From: Reyranella sp.
Lineage (GTDB): Bacteria > Pseudomonadota > Alphaproteobacteria > Reyranellales > Reyranellaceae
Reading direction: 5' to 3'
Length of the DNA stretch: 64,000 nucleotides
Assembly: GCA_019750135.1 (NCBI GenBank)
Contig: JAIEOV010000022.1
Coordinates: 248,001-312,000 of the forward strand
Below, in pieces: positions 41,295 to 49,261 of the stretch (position 1 is the first letter of the stretch; every line of letters starts with the position of its first letter). Below the pieces are notes generated by a model. It saw only the letters and a program-made list of their open reading frames with translations, searched no databases and was not told the DNA's origin. Made by a program: the position numbers and the translations under genes.

Positions 41295-41972
41295 TTAACG
41301 TTGGTTCCCGAACAGGAACCGGTAGGTGCCGAACGTCGGCGCCACCGAAACGCCAAAGTTCTTGAGCTTCGCCAAGGTGAATGTCGCGCGCGCCGCGGCG
41401 CCGACGACGCCGGCGTCGCTGCCTTCCAGCAGGGCGACCCACTCCGCTTCGTCGGCTCTAGGTGCGTCCCTGCTCTTGGACTGCAAGGGCGCATTGGCGA
41501 CTTCGAGATCGTTCTCCGCCGCCATGGCGCCTACCATGCCCGGCCGCTCGATCGCCTTGGGCAGCGCCGTCTCGTTCAGCCATTCGACCAGGGCCTTGCG
41601 CGAGCGCGGGTCGGGCACGAAGCGTACCGCCGCCACCGCGCCGCCCACGCCGTGCGCCAGATCGGCCTGGACACGCACCGTGAGCCGCGTGAACTTGGTG
41701 AACTTCGCCATCGTCGCCTGCGTCCACGGCGTCTGGTTGGCGAGCAGCGCCAGATAGCCTGGCGTCGCCAAATCCTCGACCGTGTCGGTTTCGTAGGTTG
41801 CGAGGTACTTGGGCGAGCCGCGCACGGCGACGTAGCGTCGGCCGCGATGGAAGCCCGGCAGGTTCACCCGCTCGTCGATGTGCTCGCGATTGTACCATTC
41901 GTTGAAATCGCGCTCATCGCGGGCCTTCACCTCGTTGAAGACGATCAGCATACCCTTGCCGTGCAGCGGCAT
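41295..41972 (-). CDS. EthD/Dabb-like two-domain ferredoxin-fold protein
   Basis: A 225-residue protein starting at ATG 41972 with GAAGGAGGG upstream. The first domain reads MLIVFNEVKARDERDFNEWY followed by NREHIDERVNLPGFHRGRRY, the classic pattern of EthD/Dabb-type or DUF4286-like proteins, and the second domain repeats it weakly (KALVEWLNETALPKAIERPG). Proteins like this often accompany aromatic or sugar-acid degradation genes. It is divergent from the enolase-superfamily gene, with a long palindromic repeat between. No enzymatic residues assigned. Confidence 0.75.
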   Translation of the reverse strand: MPLHGKGMLIVFNEVKARDERDFNEWYNREHIDERVNLPGFHRGRRYVAVRGSPKYLATYETDTVEDLATPGYLALLANQTPWTQATMAKFTKFTRLTVRVQADLAHGVGGAVAAVRFVPDPRSRKALVEWLNETALPKAIERPGMVGAMAAENDLEVANAPLQSKSRDAPRADEAEWVALLEGSDAGVVGAAARATFTLAKLKNFGVSVAPTFGTYRFLFGNQR

Positions 41973-41979
41973 GGTTTCT

Positions 41980-42072
41980 CCCTCCTTCGCTCCTTCGGAG
42001 CTTCGGAGGGCAAGCCCTCCGTAAGCGCTCAGGAGGGCCTGCCCTCCGAAGCTGCTTCGCAGCGAAGGAGGG
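41980..42072. repeat. Nested palindromic repeat element
   Basis: A 93-bp intergenic dyad. Outer arms CCCTCCTTCGCT (41980-41991) and AGCGAAGGAGGG (42061-42072), next arms AGCTTCGGAGGGCA (41999-42012) and TGCCCTCCGAAGCT (42040-42053) are perfect complements. Inside it are two hairpins of the same sequence type, GGAGGGC-N2-GCCCTCC (42005-42020 and 42032-42047). It also carries the ribosome site of the minus-strand EthD gene. It looks like a dispersed palindromic element (REP-like) rather than a simple terminator. Confidence 0.7.
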
Positions 42073-42108
42073 TAGTCTATGCTGCCGGTCAACGGAGAGG
42101 AAACACCC

Positions 42109-43293
42109 ATGAAAATCGTCAAAATCGAGGACCTTCACTGCAATGCCGGCTGGCGTGACTTTTCGTTCCTCAAGATCACGACGGACGCGGGACTGATCGG
42201 CTGGTCGGAATACAACGAGGGTTATGGCAGCGCCGGCCTCACCGCCGTGATCCGCCGCATGGCCCAGGACCTGATCGGCCACGATCCGCGGCCCATCGAG
42301 CGCATCATGGGGCGCCAGCAGGCGGTCACCCGCCAGGCGCCGGGCGGCCTCAACCAGCAGGCCATGGCCGCCATCGAGAATGCGCTTTTGGACGTCAAGG
42401 CCAAGGCGCTGGGCATCCCGGTTTCCCATCTGTTCGGTGGGCCGGTGCGCGATCGCCTGCCGCTCTACTGGTCGCATTGCGGCAGCTATCGCTTCGGCCA
42501 TGCCGAGGTGATGGGCGTGGAACCCGTGCGCTCGCTCGACGACCTGGTGAAGCTCGGCAAGCACGTGAAGGAGCGCGGCTTCAAGGCGCTCAAGACCAAC
42601 ATCTTCCGCTTCGACGGCAAGCCGCCCTACATGCACCAGCCGGGCTTCGCGCGCGGCCCGGGCTATCCCGAGCTCAATGCCGACGGCGCCACGCTCGCCG
42701 CCATCACCGACGGGCTGGCGGCGTTCCGCCAGGGGGCCGGGCCCGAGATGGGCATCCTGCTCGACAGCAACTTCAACTTCAAAACCGAGGGCTACATCAA
42801 GGTCGCGCGCGCCTGCGAGCCCTACAATCTCTTCTGGCTCGAGATCGATTCCTACGATGCAGAGGGACTGAGGTTGATCCGCGACCGCGCCGCGATGCCG
42901 ATCGCCTCCTGCGAATCGCTGTTCGGCCGCCGCCAGTTCCGGCCGTTCTTCGAGAACCGCTCGATGGACGTCGCGATCATCGACGCGCCGTGGAACGGCG
43001 TGCAGGAGTCGATGAAGATCGCGGCCATGGCCGAGCCGTACGAGATCAACTGCGCGCCGCACAATTTCTATGGCCACATGTCGACCCTGATGAGCGCCAA
43101 CATGTGCGCCGCGATGCCCAATTTCCGTATCATGGAAATCGATATCGACGACGTGCCGTGGAAGGACGATCTGGTCACCCATCCGCCGGTCATCCAGAAT
43201 GGCGAGCTGATCGTGCCCACCCGTCCGGGCTGGGGTGCCGACATCAACGAAGAAGCTCTGCGGGCACATCCGCCCAAAAACCCACATCCGTGA
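42109..43293 (+). CDS. Mandelate racemase/enolase superfamily dehydratase
   Basis: A 394-residue enolase-superfamily protein with an N-terminal capping domain and a TIM barrel. Metal ligands are recognised as Asp219 (LLDSNFNF), Glu245 (WLEIDS) and Glu269 (SCESLFG); Lys162 (LKTN) and His318 (APHNFYGH) are the likely acid/base residues. This suggests a mandelate racemase-type subgroup acting on an acid sugar or similar hydroxy acid. ATG 42109 after GGAGAGG is chosen; an upstream in-frame ATG at 42079 adds 10 residues. Next gene is NIPSNAP 13 bp later. Confidence 0.87.
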   Translation: MKIVKIEDLHCNAGWRDFSFLKITTDAGLIGWSEYNEGYGSAGLTAVIRRMAQDLIGHDPRPIERIMGRQQAVTRQAPGGLNQQAMAAIENALLDVKAKALGIPVSHLFGGPVRDRLPLYWSHCGSYRFGHAEVMGVEPVRSLDDLVKLGKHVKERGFKALKTNIFRFDGKPPYMHQPGFARGPGYPELNADGATLAAITDGLAAFRQGAGPEMGILLDSNFNFKTEGYIKVARACEPYNLFWLEIDSYDAEGLRLIRDRAAMPIASCESLFGRRQFRPFFENRSMDVAIIDAPWNGVQESMKIAAMAEPYEINCAPHNFYGHMSTLMSANMCAAMPNFRIMEIDIDDVPWKDDLVTHPPVIQNGELIVPTRPGWGADINEEALRAHPPKNPHP

Positions 43294-43306
43294 GGGGAGA
43301 GGTCAT

Positions 43307-43945
43307 ATGGTCTACGAACTGCGATGCTACACGCTGGTGCCCGGCAAGATGCCGGATTACCTCAAGGCTGCCGAGACGATCGGCCGTCCGGCGCGCGGCA
43401 ACAATTACGGCGTCAACCACGGCTACTGGACGGCCGAGTTCGGCGCGCTGAACCAGATCTGGCATCTGTGGAAGTACGACAGCCTCGACGAGCGCACGCG
43501 GCTGCGCGGCGAGCTCGGGAAGAACAAGGACTGGACCGAGAAGTACGTGCCGACCATCCGGCCGTGGATCCAGCGCCAGGACCTGCGCCTCATGAACGCC
43601 GTGGTCGACATCAAGCCGTCGGACGGCACCACCGGCAACGTCTACGAGCTGCGCATCTATCGCACCGTGCTGGGCGGCGCGCAGCAGTATGGCAAGGACT
43701 TCCTCGAGGTGAAGGAAGCGCGCGAGAAGTATTCGCCGATCTGGGGCGCCTGGACCGGCGAGGTCCCGCAGCCCAACGAGTGGATCCATCTCTGGCGCTA
43801 CAAGAACCTGCAGGAGCGCTTCGAGGCGCGCGGGGCGGCGATGAAGGACCCGGCGTGGCAGGCCTATCTCGCCAAGGGACCGGCCAAGCTTGCCGAGATG
43901 CATTCGACGCTTCTGATGCCGACGAACTATTCGCCGCTCAAGTAA
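43307..43945 (+). CDS. NIPSNAP family protein
   Basis: A 212-residue protein with two ferredoxin-like (NIPSNAP) repeats: YELRCYTLVPGKMPDYLKAA at the start and YELRIYRTVLGGAQQYGKDF in the second half, each ending in a Trp-rich strand (IWHLWKYDSL and WIHLWRYKNL). ATG 43307 follows GAGGGGAGAGGTC. NIPSNAP proteins in bacteria are often found with degradation enzymes; biochemical function is unsettled. Here it is between the enolase-superfamily enzyme and a CoxL-type subunit. Confidence 0.88.
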   Translation: MVYELRCYTLVPGKMPDYLKAAETIGRPARGNNYGVNHGYWTAEFGALNQIWHLWKYDSLDERTRLRGELGKNKDWTEKYVPTIRPWIQRQDLRLMNAVVDIKPSDGTTGNVYELRIYRTVLGGAQQYGKDFLEVKEAREKYSPIWGAWTGEVPQPNEWIHLWRYKNLQERFEARGAAMKDPAWQAYLAKGPAKLAEMHSTLLMPTNYSPLK

Positions 43946-43950
43946 CAGCT

Positions 43951-44021
43951 GTCGCCCCGAGCGTAGCGAGGGACCTTTACGGCAACAGTCAAGGTCCCTC
44001 GGGCTTCGCCCTCGGGATGAC
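43951..44021. repeat. Long intergenic palindrome (CCCGAG/CTCGGG type)
   Basis: A 71-bp dyad filling most of the gap between the NIPSNAP gene and the molybdoenzyme gene. Inner arms CGAGGGACCTT (43967-43977) and AAGGTCCCTCG (43991-44001) are perfect; outer ends GTCGCCCCGAG and CTCGGGATGAC match at 9 of 11 positions. It contains small internal hairpins such as GAGCGTAGCGAG. The architecture fits a dispersed palindromic repeat seen in many alphaproteobacterial genomes. Confidence 0.7.
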
Positions 44022-44045
44022 ATTGTGCGTTAAGAGGAAGTGACC

Positions 44046-46388
44046 ATGGACTCCTACGACGACACCGAGCTTGCCCTGATGAAATTCGGTGTTGGCCAGC
44101 CCGTGCCGCGCATGGAGGATCCGACGCTGCTGCGCGGCCAGGGGCGCTACACCGACGACATCAACCTCGCGGACCAGGCCTATGCCGTGATGGTGCGCAG
44201 CCGCATCGCGCACGGCATCCTGAAGGGCATCGACACGACGGCGGCGCGGGCCATGCCGGGCGTGCTGGCGATCTACACTCACGCCGATCTCGATGCCGCG
44301 GGCTTCGGCCCGCTGAAGTGCCCGATGAACATCCCCCAGCGTGACGGCTCGCCGATGAAGACGCCGCCGCGGCCGTCGCTCGCCACCGGCAAGGTGCGGT
44401 TCGTTGGCGAAGCGGTCGCCTGCGTCGTCGCCGAGACGGCCGTGCAGGCCAAGGATGCCGCCGAAGCCGTCGAGCTCGACATCGACGAACTGCCTGCCGT
44501 CACGAGCCCTGCGGAGGGCCTGAAGCCCGGCGCTCCGCAGATCCATGACGACGCGCCCGGCAACCTTGCGCTCGACTTCCACTACGGCGATGCCGAGGCG
44601 GTCAAGAAGGCGTTCGCCGAGGCCGCGCACGTGACGCGCCTGGAAATCATCTCCAACCGCATCGTCGTCAATCCCATGGAGCCGCGGTCGGCGATCGGCT
44701 CGTACGATCCCAAGACCGAGCGCTGGGTCCTGAACGTCGGCTGCCAGGGCGTGATGGGCCTGCGCGGCGGCCTGGCGCGCGACGTGCTGAACGTGCCGGC
44801 CGACAGGGTGCGCGTGCTGACCGGCAATGTCGGCGGCTCGTTCGGCATGAAGAGCCAAGTCTATCCCGAGTACGGACCGTTGTTGCTCGCGGCCAAGCTT
44901 CTGGGCCGGCCGGTGAAGTGGACCGACGAACGCTCGGAAAGCTTTCTGAGCGACCATCACGGTCGCGATCATCAGCGCGTGGCCGAGCTGGCGCTCGACA
45001 AGGATGGCCGCTTCCTCGCCGTGCGCCTCAGCGGCACCGGCAATGCCGGCGCCTATATCTATCCGCCGATGCCCGCGACCACGAACGCGGTGAAGAACAT
45101 CATCGACGTCTACGCCACGCCGGCGATGGAAGTGAACTCCAAGGTGGTGTTCACCAACACCACGCCGATCGGCGCCTATCGCGGCGCCGGCCGCCCCGAG
45201 GGCAACTACTACATGGAGCGGCTGATCGACACCGCCGCGCGCGAGATGGGCATCGACAGGATCGAGCTGCGCCGCCGCAACCACATCGCGCCGACGCAGA
45301 TGCCTTACAAGGCACCGTCTGCCATGAACTACGATTCGGGCGAGTTCACCACCGTGCTCGACAAGGCGCTGGTCGCCGCCGACTGGCAGGGCTTCGACAA
45401 GCGCAAGGCCGAGAGCCGCGCGCACGGCAAGCTGCGCGGTCGTGGAATCGGCTCCTACCTGGAGGTCACAGGACCTCCCGCCAAGGAATATGGCGGCGTG
45501 CGCTTCGAGGCCGACGGCACCATCACCATGCTGAGCGGCACGCTCGACTACGGCCAGGGCCACGCCACGCCGTTCGCCCAGGTGCTGGGCGGCAAGCTCG
45601 GTATCCCGGTGACGCGCTTCCGCCTGCTGCAGGGCGATTCCGACCAGCTCAAGGTCGGCGGCGGCACCGGTGGCTCGAAGTCGGCGCTGGTCGCGAGCCA
45701 AGCCTTTCTCGAGGCCGGTGACAAGGTGATCGAGCAGGGCAAGCAGATCGCCGCCCACGTGCTCGAAGCCTCGGCCGTGGACATCGAGTTCTCACGCGGG
45801 CGCTTCGTGATCGCGGGAACCGATCGCGGCATCGGCATCCTCGAATTGGCCGACAAGCTGCGGGCAGGGCTGAAGCTGCCGGCCGACGTGCCGCAGTCGC
45901 TCGACGTCAGCCACATCTCCGACAACCCGCCGTTCTCGTTCCCCAACGGCTGCCACATCGCCGAGGTCGAGATCGACCGCGACACCGGCGTGATCGAGGT
46001 GGTGCGCTATTCCATGGTCAACGACTTCGGCACGATCATCAATCCGATGCTGACCGCGGGCCAGGCGCATGGCGGCGTGATGCAGGGCATCGGCCAGGCG
46101 CTGATGGAGCGCACGATCTACGACCCGCAGGGCCAGCCGGTCGCCGGCTCCTACATGGACTACGCCTTGCCGCGCGCCGCCGATGCGCCCGACATGTCGG
46201 TGCAGAACCATTCGGTGCCCTGCAAGACCAACCTTTTGGGCGTGAAGGGCTGCGGCGAGGCGGGCTGTGCCGGCGCCTTACCGTCGGTGATGAATGCCGT
46301 CGTCGATGCCCTGAGCGAGTTCGGGGTCACGCACATCGACATGCCGGTGACGCCGGAGAAGGTGTGGCGGGTATTGAGCGGGGCTTAG
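44046..46388 (+). CDS. Xanthine dehydrogenase/CoxL-family molybdopterin-binding subunit, solitary
   Basis: A 780-residue molybdenum hydroxylase large subunit. The N-terminal hammerhead domain (about 25-160) carries LLRGQGRYTDDI, molybdopterin-domain motifs are GGSFGMKSQ and GTLDYGQGHATPFAQV, the active-site loop is AYRGAGR (377-383, the form II/aldehyde-oxidase type rather than AYRCSFR of carbon monoxide dehydrogenase), and catalytic Glu738 is in GVKGCGEAG. No small 2Fe-2S or FAD subunit is encoded nearby. ATG 44046 after AGAGGAAG. It lies in a catabolic run with enolase-superfamily, SDR and lyase genes; substrate probably an aldehyde or hydroxylatable ring. Confidence 0.9.
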   Translation: MDSYDDTELALMKFGVGQPVPRMEDPTLLRGQGRYTDDINLADQAYAVMVRSRIAHGILKGIDTTAARAMPGVLAIYTHADLDAAGFGPLKCPMNIPQRDGSPMKTPPRPSLATGKVRFVGEAVACVVAETAVQAKDAAEAVELDIDELPAVTSPAEGLKPGAPQIHDDAPGNLALDFHYGDAEAVKKAFAEAAHVTRLEIISNRIVVNPMEPRSAIGSYDPKTERWVLNVGCQGVMGLRGGLARDVLNVPADRVRVLTGNVGGSFGMKSQVYPEYGPLLLAAKLLGRPVKWTDERSESFLSDHHGRDHQRVAELALDKDGRFLAVRLSGTGNAGAYIYPPMPATTNAVKNIIDVYATPAMEVNSKVVFTNTTPIGAYRGAGRPEGNYYMERLIDTAAREMGIDRIELRRRNHIAPTQMPYKAPSAMNYDSGEFTTVLDKALVAADWQGFDKRKAESRAHGKLRGRGIGSYLEVTGPPAKEYGGVRFEADGTITMLSGTLDYGQGHATPFAQVLGGKLGIPVTRFRLLQGDSDQLKVGGGTGGSKSALVASQAFLEAGDKVIEQGKQIAAHVLEASAVDIEFSRGRFVIAGTDRGIGILELADKLRAGLKLPADVPQSLDVSHISDNPPFSFPNGCHIAEVEIDRDTGVIEVVRYSMVNDFGTIINPMLTAGQAHGGVMQGIGQALMERTIYDPQGQPVAGSYMDYALPRAADAPDMSVQNHSVPCKTNLLGVKGCGEAGCAGALPSVMNAVVDALSEFGVTHIDMPVTPEKVWRVLSGA

Positions 46389-46391
46389 CTT

Positions 46392-47156
46392 GTGGCATTC
46401 GAACTGTTTGATCTGACTGGCAAGCGGGCGCTCGTCACGGGCTCTTCGCAGGGCATTGGATTTGCGATTGCGCAAGGTCTGGCGGACCACGGCGCCGAGG
46501 TCGTCCTGAACGGCCGCGATGGCGAGAAGCTCGCCGCCGCAGCGGCGAAGCTGGCGGCCCGTGGGCACAAGGTGTCGACGTCGGGCTTCGACGTGACCTC
46601 GGCCCAGGCCGTGACGGAAGCCGTCGATGCGGTCGAAAAGGCAGGGCCGGTCGACATCCTGGTCAACAACGCCGGCATGCAGTTCCGCACGCCGCTGGAA
46701 GACTTCCCGGCCGAGCGGTGGGAGCAACTGCTGGCCACGAATGTTTCCAGCGTCTTCTATGTCGCCCAGGCCGTCGGCCGGCACATGATCAAGCGCGGCA
46801 AGGGCAAGATCATCAACATCGCTTCGGTGCAGAGCGAGCTCGCGCGCCCCAGTATCGCGCCCTATACGGCGACCAAGGGAGCGGTGCGCAACCTCACCCG
46901 CGGCATGTGCACCGACTGGGCCAAGTATGGCCTGCAGGTCAACGCCATTGCGCCGGGCTACTTCAACACTCCGCTGAACCAGGCATTGGTCGACGATCCG
47001 GCATTCTCGGCCTGGCTCGAGAAGCGTACGCCGGCCGCGCGCTGGGGCAACGTGGACGAACTGATAGGTGCTGCGGTGTTCCTGTCCGGCAACGCTTCCT
47101 CCTTCGTCAATGGGCACACGCTTTATGTCGATGGCGGCATTACAATCAGTCTGTAG
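46392..47156 (+). CDS. SDR oxidoreductase, gluconate 5-dehydrogenase-like
   Basis: A 254-residue classical SDR starting at GTG 46392. Complete motif set: TGSSQGIG (16-23), NNAG (92-95), Asn117, Ser145 in INIAS, Tyr158 and Lys162 in YTATKGAVRNLTRGM. The N-terminus LFDLTGKRALVTGSSQGIG and the C-terminal FVNGHTLYVDGGITISL are close to gluconate 5-dehydrogenase/IdnO-like enzymes, which interconvert 5-ketogluconate and gluconate. With the enolase-superfamily enzyme it fits sugar-acid or related hydroxy-acid breakdown, but specificity is uncertain. Confidence 0.9.
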   Translation: MAFELFDLTGKRALVTGSSQGIGFAIAQGLADHGAEVVLNGRDGEKLAAAAAKLAARGHKVSTSGFDVTSAQAVTEAVDAVEKAGPVDILVNNAGMQFRTPLEDFPAERWEQLLATNVSSVFYVAQAVGRHMIKRGKGKIINIASVQSELARPSIAPYTATKGAVRNLTRGMCTDWAKYGLQVNAIAPGYFNTPLNQALVDDPAFSAWLEKRTPAARWGNVDELIGAAVFLSGNASSFVNGHTLYVDGGITISL

Positions 47157-47173
47157 GAACAGAGGAGACGCCC

Positions 47174-48133
47174 ATGTCCGACCTGCCGAAGAAGATCGTC
47201 ATCGAGGAACAAGGTCCGCGCGAGGGCTTCCAGATCGAGCCCGGCCCGATCTCCACGCAAGACAAGATTGCCCTGATCGACGCGCTGTCGGCCACGGGCT
47301 TGCCCTTCATAGAGGTCGCCTCGTTCGTCAACACTTCGCTGGTGCCGGGCTGGGCGGACGCGGAGGCGGTGGTGGGCGGCTTCACGCCGAAGCCGGGCGT
47401 CACCTACACCGCACTGTGGTTCAACTCGCACGGCATGAGGCGCGCGCTCGCCTTCAAGGACCGCCTGCAGATCGACGGCGCTGTCGCGTTCTCCGCATCC
47501 AATGCCTTCTCGCTGAAGAACCTCAATCGCGATCACGCCAGCCACGTCACCGCCATGCGCAAGACCACCGAGGGTCATCTGGCGGCCGGCGTGCCGGTGA
47601 CCCGGCTGGTGGTCATGGCCTCGTTCGGCTGCAACTTCTCGGGCGACGTCGCGGTCAGCCAGGTGACCGGCGCCATCGAGGACGGCCTCGCCATCGCCCG
47701 TGACTACGGCTTTTCCTACAAATCGGTGGGCCTGGCCGATTCCATGGGCTGGGCGACGCCGCAGAAGGTGGCGCGCGTCGTCGGCGCCGTGCGCGAGCGC
47801 TGGCCCGAGCTGGAAGTCTCCCTGCACCTGCACGACACGCGCGGACTGGGCATCTCCAACGCCTATGAAGGGCTTCGGCTCGGCGTCACCAAGTTCGATG
47901 CCACGGTCGGCGGCCTGGGCGGTTGCCCCTTCGCCGCGCAGCCCGGCGCGCCGGGCAACATCGCCTCGGAAGAGCTTGTCATGCTGTGCAACGAAATGGG
48001 CATCGAGACCGGTGTCGATCTCGACGCCCTGATCGAGACCGGGCGGCTGGCCGAGACCATCGTCGGCCACCGCCTCCCCAGCGCCGCCTTGCGCGCCGGC
48101 TCGCTCGACGGTTTCCGCCGACGGGCCGCCTGA
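47174..48133 (+). CDS. HMG-CoA lyase-like DRE-TIM metallolyase
   Basis: A 319-residue TIM-barrel lyase. The entry motif is EEQGPREGFQIE: Arg16 is kept, but the metal-binding Asp of true HMG-CoA lyase (PRDG) is Glu17. HLHDTRGLG supplies two His metal ligands, and GGLGGCPFAAQPGAPGN carries the signature Cys loop. ATG 47174 after GAGGAGACGCCC. Predicted to cleave a 3-hydroxy-3-methylglutaryl-CoA-like or similar beta-hydroxy acyl substrate; the changed first motif argues for another substrate. Next gene (quinone oxidoreductase) starts 44 bp later. Confidence 0.87.
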   Translation: MSDLPKKIVIEEQGPREGFQIEPGPISTQDKIALIDALSATGLPFIEVASFVNTSLVPGWADAEAVVGGFTPKPGVTYTALWFNSHGMRRALAFKDRLQIDGAVAFSASNAFSLKNLNRDHASHVTAMRKTTEGHLAAGVPVTRLVVMASFGCNFSGDVAVSQVTGAIEDGLAIARDYGFSYKSVGLADSMGWATPQKVARVVGAVRERWPELEVSLHLHDTRGLGISNAYEGLRLGVTKFDATVGGLGGCPFAAQPGAPGNIASEELVMLCNEMGIETGVDLDALIETGRLAETIVGHRLPSAALRAGSLDGFRRRAA

Positions 48134-48177
48134 GACCGCGGCACAGGACTTGCGTCCTCTGCGTTGGAGGAGATGCG

Positions 48178-49155
48178 ATGAAGGCTGTCGTGATCCATGC
48201 GCTGGGCGGACCGGACCAGCTCACCCTGGCCGAGATGCCCGACCCGGTGCCCGGCCCCGGGGAGGTGCTGATCGACGTCGCCTATGCCGGCTGCAACTGG
48301 GCTGACACGCAAGTGCGCATGGGCATCTATCCGCATCCCATGACCTATCCCATGGTGCTGGGCTTCGAGGTGTCGGGAAAAGTCGCCGCACTCGGTGCCG
48401 GCGTGACGGGCGTCAGGGTCGGCGACCGTGTCGCCGCTTTCCCCGAGAAGGGCGGCGCGTATGCGGAGAAATGCGTCGCGAACGCGTCGGGACTGATCAG
48501 GCTGCCCGACGCCGTCGGGCTCGACGTCGCCGCCGCCTTCCCGATCCAGGCTCTGACGGCCTATCACATGATGTGGACAATCTATGGTGGTGTGGGCGAG
48601 GGCGACACCGTGCTGGTCAATGCCGTGGGCGGCGGCGTCGGCTTGATGTGCACCCAGCTCGCGAAGCAGGCCGGCGCGCGCGTCATCGGCACCACGGGCA
48701 CGCCGGGCAAGGAGAAGCGCGCGCTCGAGTACGGAGCGGAACGTGTGGTCGTCACTTCGACCGAGGATTTCGAGAAGGCGGTGCTCGACTTCACCAACGG
48801 CAGAGGCGTCGATCTCGCCATCGATTCGTATGGGGCGACCATGCTCGACCGCACCTTCAACGTCGTGAAGAAGCTCGGCCACGTCGTCAGCATCGGCGAG
48901 GCCGAGGGCCAGCCCTTCAAGAACATCCGCGAGCGCATCCTGCCACGCTCACAGACCTTCACGCGTCTACATCTCGGCCATGTCGATCACGACCTGCCGG
49001 CGTGGCAGGCGGGTATCGATCACGTGCTGGGCGGAATCGCGGCCGGCTGGCTGAAGGTGCCGATCGAAGGCGTCTTTCCCTTGGCCGAAGCGGCGGAAAT
49101 GCACCGCCGTCTCGAGGGGCGTCACGTTGCCGGCAAGCTGCTGCTGAAGGCCTGA
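48178..49155 (+). CDS. NADPH:quinone oxidoreductase/zeta-crystallin-type dehydrogenase (MDR family)
   Basis: A 325-residue medium-chain dehydrogenase/reductase without the zinc cysteines. GroES-like N-terminal half (LTLAEMPDPVPGPGEVLIDV; YAGCNWADTQVRMG), then a Rossmann domain with VNAVGGGVGLMCTQLAKQAG and GTTGTPGKEKRALEYGAE (NADPH type). GGAGGAG precedes ATG 48178. Enzymes of this kind reduce quinones or enones. It is the last gene of the co-directional run starting at 42109. Confidence 0.9.
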   Translation: MKAVVIHALGGPDQLTLAEMPDPVPGPGEVLIDVAYAGCNWADTQVRMGIYPHPMTYPMVLGFEVSGKVAALGAGVTGVRVGDRVAAFPEKGGAYAEKCVANASGLIRLPDAVGLDVAAAFPIQALTAYHMMWTIYGGVGEGDTVLVNAVGGGVGLMCTQLAKQAGARVIGTTGTPGKEKRALEYGAERVVVTSTEDFEKAVLDFTNGRGVDLAIDSYGATMLDRTFNVVKKLGHVVSIGEAEGQPFKNIRERILPRSQTFTRLHLGHVDHDLPAWQAGIDHVLGGIAAGWLKVPIEGVFPLAEAAEMHRRLEGRHVAGKLLLKA

Positions 49156-49167
49156 CGTAATGGCGCG

Positions 49168-49185
49168 CCGGGTGTGCGAACCCGG
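49168..49185 (+). terminator. Weak GC stem after quinone oxidoreductase gene
   Basis: CCGGGT-GTGCGA-ACCCGG forms a 6-bp GC-rich stem with 6-base loop 12 bp after the gene end. No U-run follows. It could mark the transcript end of the upstream catabolic run; evidence is limited to the stem itself. Confidence 0.3.
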
Positions 49186-49224
49186 GTAATGGACGGTCGC
49201 CTTGTCCGGATGCAGAATCGACGG

Positions 49225-49239
49225 ACGTGAACATCACGT
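49225..49239. promoter_or_regulatory. Palindrome ACGTGA-ACA-TCACGT upstream of ABC receptor A
   Basis: A perfect 6-base-arm dyad with a 3-base spacer located 22 bp before the ABC receptor A start codon. Its position just upstream of the ribosome region makes it a candidate operator for the transporter operon at 49262-54491. No regulator is encoded nearby. Confidence 0.35.
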
Positions 49240-49261
49240 AAACAACACATGGGAGCTGACC

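Noticed and set aside
49161..49190. Short region with ACCCGG stem that could suggest a tRNA arm
   Set aside because: No acceptor, D or anticodon stems around it; it is only a simple hairpin.
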